Positions 35,452 through 37,211 of a DNA stretch of 37,211 nucleotides are shown piece by piece (within the stretch, counting starts at the first letter, position 1; each line of letters starts with the position of its first letter). The translations under genes were made by a program, and so were the position numbers. Under the pieces are notes generated by a model, which saw only the letters and a program-made list of their open reading frames with translations, searched no databases and had not been told where the DNA came from. The stretch is taken from NCBI RefSeq assembly GCF_028290645.1, contig NZ_JAQGJL010000372.1, forward strand, positions 1 through 37,211. Direction: 5' to 3'. Origin of the DNA: Devosia sp. (GTDB taxonomy: Bacteria > Pseudomonadota > Alphaproteobacteria > Rhizobiales > Devosiaceae).

Positions 35452-36053
35452 TGCGGGTGCTGGTGGTCCACGCCCACCCGGTCGAGACCAGCTACAACCG
35501 CTCGCTCTTCAACGCCGCCTGCGAGGCCCTCAGGGCCAAGGGTGACGAGGTGGATGCGCTCAACCTATATGATGAGCAATTTCAAGCAGTTATGAGCAGC
35601 GAGGAGCGGCTTGGCTATCACGATGTGCCGGGCAACCTGACGCCGCTGACGAGGCCCTATGTCGACCGGCTGCGCGCCTGCGATAAGATCGTGTTCGTCC
35701 ACCCTGTGTGGAATTATGGGTACCCGGCGATCCTCAAGGGGTTTTTCGACCGCATCTTTTTGCCGGGAGTCTCGTTCGTGCTCGAGGGCGGCGACGGGCC
35801 GGACAAGGGCAGGCTGGTGCCGGCGATGAAGAACATCCGGAAGGTCGCGTACATCACCACATATGGCGGGGATCGCTTGCGCACCATGATCATGGGCGAC
35901 CCGCCGCGGCGGCTCGCGATGCGCTGGGCCTGGGTGACTTTCGGCACGCCGATGCCGCCGAAATACCTGGCGCTCTACGACATGAACAACCAGACCGAAG
36001 CGGGGCTGAAAGGGTTCATCGAGAAGGTGAAGCGGGAGATGGCGCGGTTCTGA
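35451..36053 (+). CDS. NAD(P)H-dependent oxidoreductase, flavodoxin-like fold (NQO/MdaB type)
   Basis: MRVLVVHAHPVETSYNRSLFNAACEALRAKGDEVDALNLYDEQFQ...FVHPVWNYGYPAILKGFFDRIFLPGVSF. Confidence 0.9.
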   Translation: MRVLVVHAHPVETSYNRSLFNAACEALRAKGDEVDALNLYDEQFQAVMSSEERLGYHDVPGNLTPLTRPYVDRLRACDKIVFVHPVWNYGYPAILKGFFDRIFLPGVSFVLEGGDGPDKGRLVPAMKNIRKVAYITTYGGDRLRTMIMGDPPRRLAMRWAWVTFGTPMPPKYLALYDMNNQTEAGLKGFIEKVKREMARF

Positions 36054-36340
36054 TTGAACGAACTGGGGGTGGTTCGTTCAGTTTGGGTTTTGGTCTTCGG
36101 TTGGTGCATCGCTGGGTCCCCTGGCCACATTTGGTGAGGGCATTGTCGCTGATGCGGGGAACGCGGGGATAAGTGCTGTGAGGGCGCCGCGGGCCGGGGT
36201 TTTGGGATGGCTTGGTGGGGGCGGACGGGTTGGACGGGGCTCGGAGGGCGGAATAGGGCTGCAGTGCTGCCGCTTGTTTGCCCCGGAGATGAACGGGAGA
36301 TGAATGGGGGCTGAGGGGGAATTGGGGCCATTGAGAGGCT

Positions 36341-36392
36341 GGTGGCTGTGGACCCCCACCCCTGTCCCCTCCCCGCAAGGGGGAGGGAGACG
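36341..36392. repeat. Type A palindrome arm
   Basis: ggtggctgtggacccccacccctgtcccctccccgcaagggggagggagacg. Confidence 0.88.
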
Positions 36393-36450
36393 CTCACCGA
36401 TGGTCTGGTGCGGGCGAAGCGTGTTCCGTACTCGCTTCGCCCGCTACCGC

Positions 36451-37211
36451 TTACCCAAAGTTCCAGCCCCGCTTGAACTGGTAGAAGATGTGCTGGCCGA
36501 TCTTGGCGTTCTTCTTCATGCGCGGAGCCCAGTGGGGGTAAACGTAGGTGGCGTGGTAGTGGGTCGCGTAGCCGACTTCGGCGAGGTATTCCTTGCCGGA
36601 GATGACGTCCTTGGCGATCGCCATGGCCTGTTTCCAGGACTTCTGGTCGGTGACCTTTTCCGGGTTGCCGTCGCAGGCGAAGGAGTTCTGGCAGGCGTTG
36701 CGCTTGTTCTGGTTCTGGAACACCACGCCGCAGATCGTGTCGGGGTAGAGCTTGTGGTAGACGCGGTTCATCACCACCTGGCCTACCGCGACCTGGCCGC
36801 GATAGCTCTCGCCGCGTGACTCGAAGTAGATGGCGGTGGCCATGCACCAGACTTCCTTGTCGGAAACCTTCTTGCCCTGCTTGTTGAGCACGGAGCCGTC
36901 GAACACGGTCGCGGGCAGGTCGGCGCGGGCGTAGGCCAGCTTGTCGGACATCGAGCGGGGCATCGGCACGTCGCTGCCAGCGCCGGCCATGCCGTCGATG
37001 GCGTCGAGCGCCGGGGTGGTGAGGGCGGGATCGACCGAGGCGACGGACACCGGCATGGGCGGGGGCGTCTTGCCGCTGGCGTCGGCCTTGGCAGTCTCGA
37101 GGGGCGCGGCCACCTGCAGGCCGTTGGCGATGCGCTGCGCAGCGATCTGCGCGCGGATCCCCGCGAAGCTGCCGGTGACGTCGGCGAGTTCCACCACGGG
37201 CCGGGCGCGAT
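36451..37211 (-). CDS. SleB/CwlJ-type cell wall hydrolase (probably runs off window end)
   Basis: MATAIYFESRGESYRGQVAVGQVVMNRVYHKLYPDTICGVVFQNQ...CQNSFACDG...ATHYHATYVYPHWAPRM: hydrolase_2 domain; N-terminus unresolved because the only start in the window is a GTG near the edge. Confidence 0.88.
   Translation of the reverse strand, partial: RARPVVELADVTGSFAGIRAQIAAQRIANGLQVAAPLETAKADASGKTPPPMPVSVASVDPALTTPALDAIDGMAGAGSDVPMPRSMSDKLAYARADLPATVFDGSVLNKQGKKVSDKEVWCMATAIYFESRGESYRGQVAVGQVVMNRVYHKLYPDTICGVVFQNQNKRNACQNSFACDGNPEKVTDQKSWKQAMAIAKDVISGKEYLAEVGYATHYHATYVYPHWAPRMKKNAKIGQHIFYQFKRGWNFG

Noticed and set aside
1-37211. tRNA, rRNA, prophage or IS transposase genes
   Set aside because: No rRNA/tRNA-like segments and no transposase or integrase motifs were seen among the ORFs; a dedicated tRNAscan/Infernal run was not possible.

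Overview
GC-rich alphaproteobacterial chromosome segment; Rhizobiales/Devosia-like by gene content, but the taxon is inferred. It is almost entirely coding and carries several catabolic and transport operons. From left to right: a HerA-like ATPase (partial), a zf-TFIIB protein, a Tat-dependent beta-helix protein (TIGR03808-like), a HicB/DUF1902-HicA toxin-antitoxin pair, an M81/MlrC metallopeptidase, an asparaginase, an SH3-like secreted protein, three tandem paralogous small secreted proteins, an NAD-dependent epimerase plus sugar isomerase, and a complete Yej-type peptide ABC system (yejB-E-F-A). A long minus-strand operon follows (15.9-28.2 kb), then RidA and creatininase (minus), then a plus-strand NMT1-like ABC/cytosine-deaminase-like/FAD-oxidase/flavodoxin-fold cluster, and a SleB-type cell wall hydrolase. 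Two observations stand out. (1) The 15.9-28.2 kb operon superficially looks like hut, with HAL and urocanase homologues. However, its HAL homologue has TAD in place of the MIO-forming ASG triad, and hutI/hutG are replaced by a DUF917 protein, a hydantoinase-like amidohydrolase and an N-carbamoyl amino acid hydrolase, next to an OpuC-type quaternary-amine ABC importer. This is the gene set expected for ergothioneine or S-methyl-ergothioneine (trimethyl thiohistidine) catabolism to glutamate. (2) Inside that operon sits a DUF559 nuclease ORF bounded by long GC-rich palindromes, followed by two internally deleted derivatives of the same unit. This suggests a palindrome-associated DUF559 element that makes MITE-like derivatives. 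Related palindromes are dispersed across the window.
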